Of a stretch of DNA of 64,000 nt, positions 24,006-36,735 are shown one piece after another. Where the stretch lies: contig OU612067.1 in assembly GCA_914767715.1 (NCBI GenBank), positions 28,372,162-28,436,161 on the forward strand, given 5' to 3'. This stretch comes from Membranipora membranacea. Lineage: Eukaryota > Bryozoa > Gymnolaemata > Cheilostomatida > Membraniporidae. Under the pieces are notes generated by a model. That model worked only from the letters and a program-made list of their open reading frames with translations. It searched no databases and had not been told where the DNA came from. Both the position numbers and the translations under genes were made by a program. Numbering within the stretch: the stretch's first letter is position 1; every line of letters starts with the position of its first letter.

Positions 24006-25495
24006 GGCAGTTGCCACTTTTAGGTTTTAATTAACTTATCTTATCATATTTTCTCAAGTCATTGATTTTTTTTAAAATTTAAATATATCTTAAATATTTA
24101 TCAGCTTCATGCTTATTTAAAGTTATCTAAGAACTTTGGCCTTGTGGGTTAAGTGTTAGAACTCTTTTTACTTATGACTAGATTATCTAAACAAAGTTCA
24201 CTTTACTATTATTTGTTTATTTTGTCGTTTATCCATAATTGATACTCTATTTATATTGTCCGTGAAACCTGTAATGGTTTGAAAAATATGAGTAACACTT
24301 ATCAAATTATGTTGAGTTACATACTTTACCATTAAATGTTCAAATACAAAATTGAAAAGGTTTTTCCAAGAATATTCATTTAAAATGTAGGTCTAAAACA
24401 ATAAGCTTCCAATATGTATACCAGCATTGAAAAACTTGAGTTTAAATCTGAATTAAAAGTTTAAATTTACATACCTCTGCTCTGGTGTATTTCTAGTTTA
24501 AATTTGGTTCTCACATGTTGACTCTACGATTTTGTGCACATAACTGAATCGACAGAGCCAGATAATGTTCACTTGATCTTTTGATGTTTTTGAATACTAA
24601 GTGGTAAAAAGTTACCGTAATCCTGTTGTGTTAGGTGCAGGTTGACCTGTGAACCCCATTAATTTTGGTCCTAATTTGGAGGCAGAAGTTCAGCGAGAGT
24701 TCAGATTAGAAATTTGTGAGTACTAAACTGGGTTTTCAATTACTTTTGCAGCAGCATAATAGATTTTTTGGGAGCCATATACGAGAATTGCAATTTAGGT
24801 ATTTTTTATATAAAATTTGATAATATTATACTAGGCACAACGCCACGGTTTACTTTGTTGTAGATTCTTACACTTATTTCATGGTATATGTTTCAATTTT
24901 TAACATTTTATCACTGTAAAACAGTTAGGAATAATTGTTCTCTAAACAATTCTTTATTTGCTCAACAGTTAAAACCGAGGAAATTTAAATACCCACCAAA
25001 CACTGTTTTGTGATTGGTTTGTGAATTTCAATTAAGCCAATCATCTTAGGTTTTTCTACTACGGAAACAAAATGGCGGTTGAGAGTGTGCAACTGTAATA
25101 TTTCAATATTTTTAATTTCAATATTTATTCATTACATATAAATTTAGACAAAGGAAGTCATCATGCATCAAATATTAAAATATAACTTTTGTGGTTGTAA
25201 TCTGCTTTAAGCGTTGTATAAACAAACTTTATTATTATTCATTCACACCCTCCCTGTTCCCTTCAGACGGTCATTCAGATTTATTCACAACGTATTATGC
25301 TCAGATTTCAAGTTGTGTTCTCCTGTCTCAAAATAGGCTGGTTTTACATTTTATAGCCTTATCATAGCGGCCCCAATTTTGTTGTTTGTTTGACAAAAAT
25401 GCAATTAAATCTTCTTTTTTTATAGAACTGTACAATATAGTTTTTACTCTGTGACCTTAGAACAACCTGCATGTGGACTATATTTGCTGCTAATC
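24006..25495. other. AT-rich gene-free stretch
   Basis: I see no gene, repeat family or clear hairpin. The segment at 25068-25085 (ACAAAATGGCGGTT) resembles upstream regions of several other genes here (31993-32025, 34383-34388), where ATGGCGG also occurs, so it may be a promoter-proximal element of the THAP exon that follows. That is inference only. Confidence 0.35.
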
Positions 25496-25774
25496 ATGTC
25501 ATGCTGTATTTACAAATGCACTTGGCATCACAGAAAAAATAAAAGCCTACCAAAAAGGTCCTTTTTCACAATACCTAAAAATAATGCTGCTCAGTACTGG
25601 AAACTCACCAAGGCAAGGAAGTTTGAACATATGTCAAAAAATCATTTTTTAAGAGAAGGTTACATGACACTCAGAGTCTGTGACCATCACTTTCTACCAG
25701 ATGATATCATAAGATATGGAGGATATAGAAACCCAACTCTGAGGCTTTCGGCCAAACCGTACTTCAATTCACCG
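25496..25774 (+). CDS. THAP-domain exon (gene otherwise unresolved)
   Basis: From ATG 25496 the frame encodes a complete THAP signature: MSCCIYKC at the N-terminus for the first Cys pair, SFFTIPK at the F-x-x-P position, the conserved Trp in AQYWKL, CDHHF for the last Cys-x-x-His, and a proline in the closing NPTLRL segment. The exon probably ends at the GTATGT donor at 25775 (phase 0); without splicing the frame stops at 25876, at the edge of a transposon. I could not find the rest of the gene downstream. It is the most divergent THAP in the window and may belong to a different subfamily. It could be a gene fragment. Confidence 0.6.
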
Positions 25775-25870
25775 GTATGTACAGAAAAGATCAACAACAT
25801 GACCATCAAACTCCCTGCTCCCTCCAAGAAGAACAAAGCATATGAATTGTGGGTGTGGCTTTGTGTGATT

Positions 25871-26229
25871 TGCTAGACCAGGGGTGCCCGACCTTTTCAT
25901 TGAGGGGGCCGCATCCACATATTGCAATGTTCCTGGGGGCCCGCAACCTCGCAAACATTCATAATGGGCGTGCAGTATTTTCATCTCTGCAGGTGGGAAT
26001 TTTATTTATTGGAGCTCACTCAAATGCAATGGTTGGGGAATTCCAAAATACTGTGACTAGATGTAGAGCGTTCCTTATTATTGTACTAATGAGGGATGTA
26101 ATAAATAAAGGGATGAAAATTGTTTTCGCGACTACGCGATTTTCTCAGTCGGGTCGAGGGCTGCATATAATTGGGTCAGGGGGCCGCATGCGGCCCCAGG
26201 GCCACTCGTTGGGCAGCCCTGCGCTAGAC
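25871..26229. mobile_element. hAT-type MITE with 8-bp target duplication
   Basis: The element is 25879-26221 (343 bp). Its left end CAGGGGTGCCCGACCTTTTC and right end GTTGGGCAGCCCTG are inverted copies of the classical hAT terminus. Target duplications are TGCTAGAC (25871-25878) and CGCTAGAC (26222-26229), seven of eight bases identical. The inner arms are GC-rich (GGGGGCCGCAT). The open frame running through it from 25849 is a by-product. No transposase, so it is mobilised in trans if at all. Confidence 0.9.
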
Positions 26230-27438
26230 AATTGGCCTGTTATCACCCCATATAGGCCAATTGTGTTAGGCTCTATTAGGCATATATAGGAATATTGCGA
26301 GCGAGCGGGCTTTCATTAATCATTGTGTATGACACTAAACAATAGAGAATAATCAATAGACTCAGCGGCATCAAATATTATCAGAGCTTTCATTGGCGGA
26401 GGTGCACTGTCACCAATTCAGAGCAGAGCAGCTCATGTTTCAAATAATTACTGCACCTTTGAAAGAAAATGGCTAATAATCCTTCGCTCAATGTCTCCTG
26501 TCAATGTGTATATATTGAAGCAGAAATGACAGATGTGCTTTTTTGTATCATTGAGTACCATTATAGGGACCTAGTGTGCACCATACATACCAAAATTGAT
26601 TCAAATTTAGATTTTTAATAAATTATAGGGTCCTGATGGGGTCTTCTCAGGGTTTTTCTCTCCGGCAGAATGCGGAAGCAAAAGAGCCGAGGAGAGAAGG
26701 GAATCGGGCATGTGCGACCATAAAAGAGATCTTACATCCATAAATGCCTTATACTTCTAGATCACTTGAGATTGGATATAATTTCTTAGCTTACTGCCTC
26801 CACTGCAGACTTGAGGCCTATTATATGGTTGACGGACAACTTCAAAATCAATTTTTCAAAAAATTCTTAAAAATTCATGAAATTTGTCAGCATCTTGAGA
26901 ACCTGCGAACTTTTTTTATATTTTTGAGCTCTTTAAAATGATATACGGTGAGTGGGTGACCCTACACTTGGCATTTCAGCTTAAAGGTTCTAGGAGCGCA
27001 CATTTTCCTGTTAGTCCAATTGTCTGATCTAAAAGTAATCAGTTACAACAGCTATGCTGTTGCATACCCTAAATACAATGGCCTAGTTCTAGTACAACGG
27101 CTGAGTATACCCTAAAAAACTGAACGATATTTTGCTATGTCAAGTTCCCCATGCCCTCAAACATTCCTCTATGTTGTTACAAAAGGGGGGAGGGTGGAAT
27201 ATATGAAGATTGCACTGCACATGGCATTATTGTTTACAATCAGAGGAATTGTTGAAAAGTTGTCCTCTCATATTTACATTAGCCTCCTCAATATTGTACT
27301 CCCATTTAACGTTCTCATATTCACAGCAATTTGATGTGTAAAACACAAAGCTAACCACACCTTTGTATTCTCAGAGCACTGCATTGTGGAGAGCGTGATA
27401 ACCGTGTTGAATTTATCATCGTCATTTTTCTATTTCAG
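26230..27438. other. Gene-free stretch
   Basis: No supported gene. The open frames at 26744-26941 and 27137-27334 show no domains and have no splice support. The last 60 bases end in TTTTTCTATTTCAG directly before the THAP ATG at 27439. That is a strong splice acceptor, so a 5' untranslated exon upstream is likely. Confidence 0.45.
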
Positions 27439-30400
27439 ATGCCAAAAAAAGGGTTACTATTTTGTGCGGCTGCGAATTGTAAGGAGACAAAACATCTGTT
27501 CACTTTTCCTGCTAACAATATAACCCGCCAAAAATGGGTGAGGTGGGTGCTCGAGTCATCCAGCGATTTTAAACTCCTCGAAACTAGTCGTTTATGTTGG
27601 AGACATTTTCACAGAGAGGACATAAGAAATTACAGCAATGTCCATGAGTTTCAGGATAGGTAAGTCACACAGCACTGATCTCCATGTCAGATGCCTCAAT
27701 GTTTTATGTTAGCCATTGCCTTATTTTTACACACTTTGCAGCTAGTGTTTTTAATTTCCTGAAAGTTCCTTGGTGAGATCCACTCATGTACCCCTTTATC
27801 CTCCAGTGAGTGAAAGATCCACTGATCTATATAGAAATACCTCAGTGGATAAAGTTGCTCTTGGAAACATGGTGAATATTTCTTTTTTGTTTCATGTCTT
27901 TGCAGAATTTACCTACATTCAGATAGGGAAGTGTTACCTGTATATACGGTGCCATCGCTAAAGCAGAAGTATGTTGCTTCTCCTACAAAGGAAGAGAGAG
28001 CGTCCATCATAGGCAGCTTACTGTCTGAAGTGGAGCCGTAAGTTTGACTCATCCATTATATCAGTCTGCAGTTATCCCAGTTAATGACATGCTAGTCAAT
28101 CATAACAATTAAGCCTATCAGGAGAGTAGCTGTCCCAGCATTGTTCTACCCCACACTTATTACCTATTTATGTAGATTTGTTAGTAAAAGTGCTAAAGAT
28201 GTGGTCAAATTATGCTGCAGTCAAATTATGATGAGATGCCATGTCTAAACCCAAAATCTTCTCTGTGATGCCATCTTAGATTAAGGAAATAGTAAAATCA
28301 ACATGTAAGTTTTATCCAATGATCATTGCCGGTCGTGTCGATTGATATTTTGTGCCCTAGGATATAAGGGTGCTTGTTGAGGATTTGTCGTGAATTTTCT
28401 TGTTTCATGTTTGCTCATAGAATTGGCCATTTGATCAATTCTTTATCAAAATGTACATTGTTTTACTTTCTGAGGAGGTTGGAATGATTGCCAGATTTAA
28501 AATCTCATTGCTCCATTACACATAGCCAACAATTATCATAACTCTAATGTCATCAAATGATATGATATAGGTAGAAATACGAGAATATTTTATGTGACAT
28601 CGATAATGGGAATTCCTTCTAGATCACATGACTGATTGCATTGAAAAGCGTCAGTGTTTCAGTACACTTATATCTACTCAATCTCTTTATCTAAGCATTT
28701 TAATTCTAAACCTTCAAAAATTACAGAAACAAACTCACGTAAACATCGCCACCCATCATCATTGAACTCAACCGCTTATATAAAAAAGTGCCAATTTATG
28801 GTCTCATCTGTTCGGCGCCCCTATAATAAGGGACAACTCCTGACACAACCCCATTGGAGACAACTAAGGGACAACTCCTGACACAACGCAATTATCTCCA
28901 TCTTATTCTAAATTATATTTACTAACTATTTGGAGAAACACCTAAATCTTTATAAATATGATTGAGATATGTAAATTGATTGAGATATGTTAGTTAGCAT
29001 GGAAATTCTAAATCTGACAACCGTTAGGCTCTCAGCTCGTTCTCTGTCTATGCTATTTTAATGAACTTGCTTTCTAGGTTGTCACTAACATAATCATATT
29101 GTGACAACCAAATATTTACAGTACTCATCAACACCTTGTCGTATTTATCACAGGTCATCCAATCAGTCAGATATAGATAAACGCAAAGCTGAGTTTAGAG
29201 CTGTGTTCAATAAAAAAAGGAAATCCAACGGAACTTCTCCCCATGTTGGTAAGTGGCTCCTTAATTTGCAATTTGAAATCTTAGGTATTAGTGTTCCCAA
29301 TGAAGAGGGAGTTCATTGGTGTACCCAATGCATGTTATAGTCGAAAGAGTCCCTTCCCAAGGGAAGATAACTCTCATTCTCTGCATTATGATGTAACAGT
29401 GAACAAGATGTGCAATAAAAAAAAAGCACTTCCTGTTCACTGTGACATCATAATGCAGAGAATGAGAGTTACCTTCCCATATGGGAGACACTCTTTCCTC
29501 CGTCAATCCATCAATAATTCATGCGTAGTAGAGCATTAATTTTTTTTATAATGCAAATCTGAAAACTTTATTATAAGTAACCGCCTGACTATAACATGCA
29601 TTGATCTTTCGGTAGCCTTTGATCATTGCGGATAGGATAGGGATTGATAACACCTGCAAAACAGAGAATGTATGTAGTAAGGAGTTTGGGTCCACTGGGT
29701 GCAATTTCAAAAGAATGTAACCTTCAAGTAAACTCCAAGGTTTGTTTGTTCAGGTCCAACTTGTATATTTTCATCACCTTTTGCAGATATGAGAGAACAA
29801 ACAGCAATGACAGAAGATTCAGCACACAATCCAGCGTTAACGTTTACTAAAGATGAACCTGTGAACATTGAAATCAAATTGGAACCGGAAGAGGCTACCA
29901 CTAATATACTGGGTGTCTCTGATATAGAGGGAGAGGCGCTGCCTGGAAATCCAAGGCAGGAAATTTCAGTGAATGTCAGCAGTGCAACTACCTCCCATAT
30001 TATTAAACAAGAGCCAACAGATTTGCCGAGCCCTTCTTCTCAAATTCCTGATGCTAACACAGAACAATTAACCAGCACTTCTCTGAAAGACAACCCAAAA
30101 TCTACATCATTTACGGTTCAAGGCTTAATTAGATGTGAATTTCCTGGATGTAACTTCATTACCAGCAAAACAATGGCTTTGATCTCCCATCAAGCTGTAC
30201 ACAAAGGCAACACATGCAGCTTTTCACTAACCCCTTCTCCGGTGACTCCAAAACCAACCCCGGTGACAAAGACTAAACCTGTAAATTCCACTCCGATTAA
30301 GAATTATTTCAAATGCAGTACTTGTGGTTTTCTGACATTGAATAGGGAACTTATGCTCGTACATATGCGTACCAGCTCTTCATCATCTACCAGCAAAAAC

Positions 30401-30574
30401 AGTACAAAAGTCGTCCGTCCTCAGGAAGCAGGAAATTCTAAAACTGTAGGTAGGTGGTGTCCTTCCCCGTTTGCACTCCATAGCTTCGATGATTTATTAC
30501 TACAGTCAGACATACCTACCGGTTTGTTTGTTACCTTACTTCCCATCTGGTTTCTTTTCTTTGAGAAAAGATAA
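27439..30574 (+). CDS. THAP / SUMO-motif / C2H2 gene, locus D
   Basis: The cleanest multi-exon model here. Exons 27439-27659, 27906-28037, 29154-29248 and 29787-30574 join with matching phases (2, 2, 1) to give 411 residues. Exon 1 is a THAP domain: FCAAANC, TFPAN, KWVRW, then LCWRHF. Exon 2 is a short linker (SDREVLPVYTVPSL). Exon 3 is basic and ends KKRKSNGTSPHV. Exon 4 opens DMREQTAMTEDSA, has two SUMO consensus sites (IEIKLEP, HIIKQEP), one complete C2H2 finger (CEFPGC ... H-x3-H) and a second finger whose last His has become Ser (HMRTS). A GTAGGT donor at 30450 (phase 1) would splice away the last 41 codons. Probable nuclear DNA-binding regulator. No six-finger module follows it. Confidence 0.78.
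29327..29602. mobile_element. 276-bp foldback MITE in an intron of locus D
   Basis: The outer ends AATGCATGTTATAGTC (29327-29342) and GACTATAACATGCATT (29587-29602) are perfect inverted copies. Inside, a second inverted pair (GAAAGAGT ... ACTCTTTC) and long arms containing CTCTGCATTATGATGT fold again around an A-run near 29420. A decayed relative lies at about 82-145. It is in the last intron, 185 bases before the acceptor at 29786. At 29655-29710 the text resembles a fragment of LINE reverse transcriptase (QRMYVVRSL), similar to a phrase in the 2.1-2.4 kb fragment. Confidence 0.75.
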
Positions 30575-32419
30575 AAATAATAATATTAGATTTGATCCTA
30601 CCAAATAGATAATTGCAACACAAACATGATGTGTGCCCTGTAAGAACCACAATAGGTACTTAGTCCACTAAGCCTTATGTAGGTTGTCCATCCTGTCCAT
30701 AGAATTTTTTCTATATTCTAGTGTGGATGATGCAGTGCTCAAAACGGCCCTCTTAATTATTGCGCAAATTTTGTGTTTAGACCACTTAGAGCCATTTGTG
30801 CGGAAATTGTTTCATTTGGTACCATGTAGGTCACATGCGAGAAATTTCACTGGCAGTCAGTGGACACAAATTTGTGTTCTTCCATAAAAATAAGCCAAAC
30901 TCAAACGCAAACCAGACCTCCGATTGCAATTACAGACAGGGCAGGGAGTAACAGTTTCAAACTCCTTGGACAGGGCTTACTGGTTTTTACTGCCGAACGT
31001 TCTTCCCAACCATAAAAGGCATGTTCTGTTCTGTCCCTTTTACATAAATGTTACACATCCAGTGAGTTCATTTTAAATGTTCACTACCAGCTACTGACAA
31101 TGACTTTTGGCAGCTTACTTCCGTCACTTACAACAGCAATTTACATAAGTTGCGCCTAAGATTTTGATATGCAAGTCAAATCATTTTAGAGTGTCAAATT
31201 TGGCGTTCTAGTTTGGTTTATCGCTCTAAATTCTCAGTCAGGTGGTGGCCAATATTTTTTCAATTGCAGAAACTCTTCACCCATACACAGCAGGTTTATA
31301 AACAATAAAAGCATTTGTTTCATAATAAAATTGTCTGCTTTGTTGGTAAACATCTTTCTCTTTGCACATCTTTGTCTACCAACTTGCGGATAATTCTACG
31401 GAAAAGACTGACAATAAGTTAGAAGTGCTGAGAGAGTCGATAAAATTTCAATCACCTACCAATGTATATTTTTGGATATTTCTGATTTCTCACCATACTC
31501 CAAATAATGACCATTCGATTCAGTGTAGGGTTGGTGGGGATGTGGTGCAACTTTCAGATATGATTATTTTACCCATGATCATGATGGTTGTGTTTGTCAA
31601 GTAGATGTAATGGGAACCTCAACATCATAAACAATATTTGTATATACTCAGGGAGGGAAGGGAAAGTAGGAACAACTTTGTGTGTTCAGTTGTTCGATCC
31701 TTTGAACTGACCATAGTTAGCCATTCCAACAGCCATGATTCTCCATCAGAAATGAATGGATGCTATATAAATAAAAGACGGGCTGCCAGAAAGTGATCTG
31801 ATGAGCAGAATGAGGGCTGACAGGAACATCACTTTTGCCTTGCAGAGATTTTAACACTGATATGAATTTAACTTTGACAAACCATACCATCATCTGAATC
31901 TGGAAATTATTTAAAATACGACTGCAATTGAGAAAAAAATTTCACCTCGGTTCACTTTTACGCAGGATCAACCCACTGAGAGTGTCCCATATAAACAATG
32001 GAGACAGGACATAGCTAATATGGCGGTCTAATGGCAGTGGCAACAACAAGCTAGCAATTTTATTGCGATCATGTGTTTGAGGTTGAGATCTTGGCTTATT
32101 CTAATGGGATAACATTACCCACGAGCTGCAAGAGAAAATACCTGCAACTGGTCTACATTGTGTCACATGTGAAGTTTTCTGTATAAACGGGCTATAAGTG
32201 CTCTAAAATCAAATTTGCATGCCCAATTCTGATCTTCTCAATAATAAGTACAACCACTAGCCACACACCACCAGATTGTGTTGCATCAATAAATAAGTAT
32301 GACAACAACTGATGCCATTTGTTTACTCATTGTCTACTCTAGAGTTTATAATAACCCTATGATGAGTAGGCCTACTCATGAACTCTTTTTTTCCTCTTGT
32401 AGAAATCCAGACCTTAAAA
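30575..32419. other. Gene-free stretch between loci D and E
   Basis: Nothing coding is supported. The segment 31990-32030 contains two ATGGCRG motifs of the kind noted upstream of other genes. TCCTCTTGTAG at 32391-32401 is a splice-acceptor-like sequence 18 bases before the THAP ATG, so the promoter and a 5' exon of the next gene should lie here. Confidence 0.4.
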
Positions 32420-34050
32420 ATGGAGAAAAAAAGTGGTGGAAAGTACTGTTGTGTCCCTGGCTGCTACAACAACTCTGTCCGGAACAGAAATCTATCATTC
32501 CACAGATTTCCAGAAAACGCATCACTCAAACGCAAGTGGATAAGTGCCATAAACAGAAAAGGTGATCAAGCACATACATTATTTTCACCTAAGGCGTCTC
32601 ATCGTGTGTGCTCAGAGCACTTCCCGGGAGGAGTCAAGTCACTGGGAGCTATCCCCAGTAATAAGATAAAACTCGCAGATGCCACACCATCTAGAAAAAC
32701 TAAGAAATCTCTCAATGCAGCGCCTAGAAAAGTGTCTAAAGGTGAGAGGAAACAAAATCTAATGCAATCCTACTATTTTTAAGGACTCACTACAAACCCG
32801 CATACGCCTACTTACCCTTTCTTCAATATAGCCAAACAATATAAATTATGAGAACATGAATGAATAAACTGTCGTAAATTACAATTAAGCTCCCGAGCCC
32901 CATAGGGAAGCACACTCAGGCGTTTACATAGTACTATGTCCAAACTCAGAGTAACTCCTGGTTTTATCAGTAACCACCTCACATATCAACTTATGTACAA
33001 AACACTTCATTATGCAGTTCTGCGGTGAAGGCCAATAAGAACATGCAACATCGAGATTAAGAATGAATAAAAACGAATATAAAAATTCTAACTAAAAAGT
33101 GTTGTCTGGTCAGGTTACAATAAGAAAACTTTACTGAATATATAAAAGTATTTGATATGTAAATTTACCAGACTCATTACCTCTTTGCAGATATGAGAGA
33201 GGAAACCTCTACGACAGTCACGACAGAAGATCCAACGTACGATTCAGCGTGTAAAGAGACCAAAGAAGAACCTGTGGACATTGAAATCAAAACTGAGTTG
33301 ATTGAGGTTACCACTGCATTACCTGAAGCTCAAGATATGGCGGTAGCTGTGTTATCTGGAAAACCAAAGCAGCCAATTGCAGGTGTTGTCAGAACCAAAG
33401 CTACTGTGTCCCTTATTAAAAGACAAGTGGTAACTGATCATCCAAGTCCTCCCTCCATCATTCCTGATGCCAACATAGCACCAATGACCAGCAATCCTAC
33501 AAAAGATAAACCAAAATCCTCATCATTTACTGTTCAAGTTTCAAGTTTTATTCCTGGCTGTAGGTTCATTACCAGCAAAAAGAAAGATTTGTATGTGCAT
33601 CAACTTAATCACAACAACTCGTCACATACCTCTAATCAAGTAACATTGACACCAACCATGGTTGCAAAAGCCAAACGTGATTCCACTCTGGTAGCGCGTT
33701 ATAAATGCAGTCTTTGTGAGTTCACAGCTTTGAAAAGGGAAAGGGTGTTGGACCACATGACTACCCACTCTGTACCATCCACCAGCAAACCTGGAGACCC
33801 ACCTCATCAAGGACAATCCAAACACATTCAACCCGAATGTGACTCTAATACCGAGAGAACAGTTAGCTTTACACAACATAGTAGAACACATGCTGGTGAT
33901 ATAACTAGCCTGAGCCCCCTGACTACGGTTGCTCTCAGGGGCTCAAAATCTTATGAAAATGAGGTACGGAGTACACAACAAGTTGCCAGTACAAGTTTTC
34001 AGTACTTTGTCTCCACTCAACTTTCTTCAAAAGGAATTCAAATGCAATAA
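32420..34050 (+). CDS. Two-exon THAP / C2H2 gene, locus E
   Basis: Exon 1 (32420-32741) encodes a full-length THAP domain: CCVPGC, SFHRFP, KRKW, VCSEHF, and the closing GAIP proline; then a basic tail. It ends at GTGAGA in phase 1. Exon 2 starts at 33191 (TTTGCAG|AT ATG) in phase 1 and stops at 34050, giving about 393 residues. Exon 2 opens DMREETSTTVTTEDP and has one clear SUMO consensus (IEIKTE); the second site of its paralogues is lost (SLIKRQ). It has one good C2H2 finger (YKCSLCEF ... H-x3-H) and one remnant (IPGCRF). A hairpin at about 33912-33946 lies inside the coding frame (SLSPL ... LRGSK). The THAP domain is closer to the typical length than those of loci A and D, so this gene may have a different parent exon. 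Confidence 0.78.
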
Positions 34051-34127
34051 TACCTTTATGTAACTTTGTTCCCATCGGTTCAATTCGCTTATCACAGCAC
34101 AAAAAGACACATGACATATGTCTTTCT

Positions 34128-34690
34128 ACTCCCATCTTGCTTGATGTGGAAGAAAGGAATCTGGTGTATGACTCTGAGGGGGCAAGAATGTTGGTACAAC
34201 ACAAAAAATCCCATGGTGTAACAGGCACAAACAGATCTATCAAAACAACACAGGTTTCAAATTGTAAGTTGATTCTAGCCGCTTTGAATTCACCTTCTCC
34301 ACCCACCCTACAAACTAACTTACACTAAACCACCCCGCTTCTGATGCTGATTGGACAAAACAACAACTAGCCAGTATATATCATGGCGGTAGTAAAGAGA
34401 AACAGGTTGAAATACTTCAATCATAGCAAATAAGTGTGATGACGAGAGGAAGTACAAATCTGAGTCAGACTATGAGTCGCCTGAGGAGCCCACAGACTCT
34501 GAATCACCAGAAGAGGACCCTGACTCTGATGGTTACACCACCGAGGAGGAGGAGGAGGGGGATGATGAACCTATCAGACCAAAACTATCTGAGCTTTGAA
34601 TTGCCACATTAAAACCACTCATCCTACTCCCAGCAACGATCGGACAAAATTTATATTGGTTACTCAAAGTTTTGCCGAATTCTAGCCTTT
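34128..34690 (+). pseudogene. Zinc-finger module E with all fingers deleted
   Basis: Paralogue of 14127-15070. It retains the N-terminal phrase (LVYDSEGARMLVQ), then after an intron-like or insertion block the acidic segment (YKSESDYESPEEPTDSESPE, DGYTTEEEEE, IRPKLSEL). The next bases jump directly to the sequence that follows the sixth finger (HIKTTHPTPS), so about 600 bp carrying all six fingers is missing and a TGA sits at the junction (34598-34600). The AG acceptor of the intact copy (GCAG|ATATGAA) reads GCTTGATG here. The 3' flank is still recognisable. A dead module next to an intact THAP gene. Confidence 0.82.
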
Positions 34691-35599
34691 CTGAAGCAGA
34701 AACAAAGCCAAATATCATTCATTTGTGTGCACAGTGATTTTGTGCCAAGTAAATTATTGCAGAATGAACAAGCATCCGATGCTGAGGACAAAGGATGACA
34801 TAGGATGACACAGTTATGACGTGTGCGACTAAACATAACATTCTGGTCTCAGTGCTTTATACAAGAGCGAGAAACTGAACAGCAGCCACATAATATCACT
34901 ATCGCTTCTTTATTACTTTGTTGTGCAATCAAGGAATCGGACAAGACTTTTAATGTGTCAATTTTCTTTTTATTAAAGCATGTTGTGAAATAGATAATGA
35001 CAGTTATTGTCCGGTGATTACAGTTGGTAGTAGTGTTCGCATTGATGGTTAATGGCTTCGCTAATTGCTGTTCTTTATATTTCTGATGTTATCATATCAC
35101 ATTTTAACTTCTGGTGAGTCATTTATTAGGGGTTTCTGGTATGCTAGGTTTTAAAAGTCGGCTCACTAGGGAGGGTGTAATGTAAGTTGAAGCATCAACA
35201 CCTGCTGTGGTTCCTATGTGATTGGCTTTCTGTATTTTGTTGGTTTACATATTGGTTATGTTCATTTTCGAGTTGTCTCTTCTCTTCTCATGAGGACACA
35301 ATTCATACAATGTAATTTTTATTTTACTATGGTTGTCTATGAAATACTATAGTTTATGAGGTGATGGTAAAATATTACATACACCTTCGGACAGATTTTG
35401 ATTAGTGCTGTTAACACTACTGGATTGGAATCCCTATCCTGTTATTCTCGGAAAGTGAAAGGTGCTGGGCTATGTGTTCCTCCACTCTCTATAATATATA
35501 TGCGAAAGAGGAACCATAGTGGTCTGCAGTATTGCTGAAGATAATCATATCACTCAAGTCTGTCAACAGAAGGCAGACAGTACCAAGAAAGCAAGCACC

Positions 35600-36180
35600 C
35601 GCTCAATTTTACCAAGTGCTGAATATTGCCATCTATATTGATAGCCAGGCTGCAATGCATGCGCTCAAATGACAAATACACACTTCAAAAATAGCCTTAG
35701 AAAGCCGAAACAAGCTAAAATTACTTGGACATAGAAATAATATCAAGGTCATTTGGGAGCCAGGACACATTGGAGTCTATGGAAATGAACTAGCGGACTT
35801 ACTTGCGAATGTTGGTTCTGCCCATGACTTTTATGGTCCAAGACCAGCACTCCCTATACCCCAATTAGTCATAAAGCAGGGAATCAAAGAGTGGATGATC
35901 AATTCGGTTATTATATATTGGAGACATTGTGAATATGGTAATCATACAAAATCATTCATCAGTGAACCGAATCTTAGATTTGAAACTTGTTTCCTCTGCT
36001 TTGGACGCTCAGACATCCATAACCTCATATCAGTTGTAACTGGTCACGGGCCATTCAAGGTACACCTACAAAAACTCAAGCTAACAGATGAAATGGGCTG
36101 CCCAAAATGTTGTCAAGACAAAGACACAGCCTTCACTATGTAACCCCATGCCAATTCTACAAACAAGCGAGGCAGTGAAC
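35600..36180 (+). mobile_element. LINE RNase H domain fragment
   Basis: The plus strand encodes IDSQAAMHALK (then a stop), KVIWEPGHIGVYGNELADLL, and further on a cysteine-containing end (CPKCCQDKDTAFTM). These are the D-S-x-A, W-x-P-G-H-x-G-x-x-G-N-E-x-A-D and C-terminal metal-knuckle patterns of the RNase H tail found in Jockey-, I- and R1-type non-LTR elements. Stops and frame changes show it is dead. It differs from the 62 kb LINE, which has no such domain in view. Confidence 0.85.
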
Positions 36181-36519
36181 CTTTGGTCAATCCGTCCTAA
36201 AGAGGGAAGCTAAGCCAACGCACATCACAGTTTCAGATTTGCTCCGATTCACTCATATTTCGGAGCGTTTTAAACAAAAATGCTAGTTTAAACTTTGTTT
36301 TATCAAGTAGCAGGGGGCGCTGTTACTCCTTGGTTTGATGGAAGGCTCGAGTTCTATGGGTCCCTGAGACCTAAACCCAGCCCCTTCTCAAAGACAAGAC
36401 AAGCACCCGCACTGGTAAAAATATATATTTATGTGGAAGTGCGTGTGTGTGTTTGGAGATTACCAATTATGGACCCTGGATAATGCGAATGGTTCCGATC
36501 TTAAACCTAAACCACTATA

Positions 36520-36612
36520 GTTTTGTCAGAAGAAGTCCCTAGCGACAGAAGAGTACAATTAGGAGTTGTGCCTTCATAGGCTATAAAAGCACAACTCCAA
36601 ATTGACTATTCA
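36520..36612 (-). repeat. Dispersed AGTTGTGC repeat, minus-strand copy
   Basis: On the minus strand this reads TTGGAGTTGTGC, a short loop, TATGAAGGCACAACTCC and then CTTCTGTCGCTAGGGAC. The same series occurs on the plus strand at 49440-49510 and 60692-60750. Each contains its own hairpin (GAGTTRTGC ... GCAYAACTC). Confidence 0.65.
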
Positions 36613-36735
36613 GATAACTCTGATCAGTCGGAAATTATAATGAATTCAATCTGAGTATGCCCCTTTATGAATGGAGTGAATTGACATAATGCTATACAAT
36701 GCTGTTGGTATTGTGTGTAATTGTTGCAAATTCTA

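Noticed and set aside
25849-26289. 146-codon plus-strand open frame
   Set aside because: It runs through the hAT-type MITE and both its target duplications; it has no domain and is explained by the transposon's GC-rich sequence.
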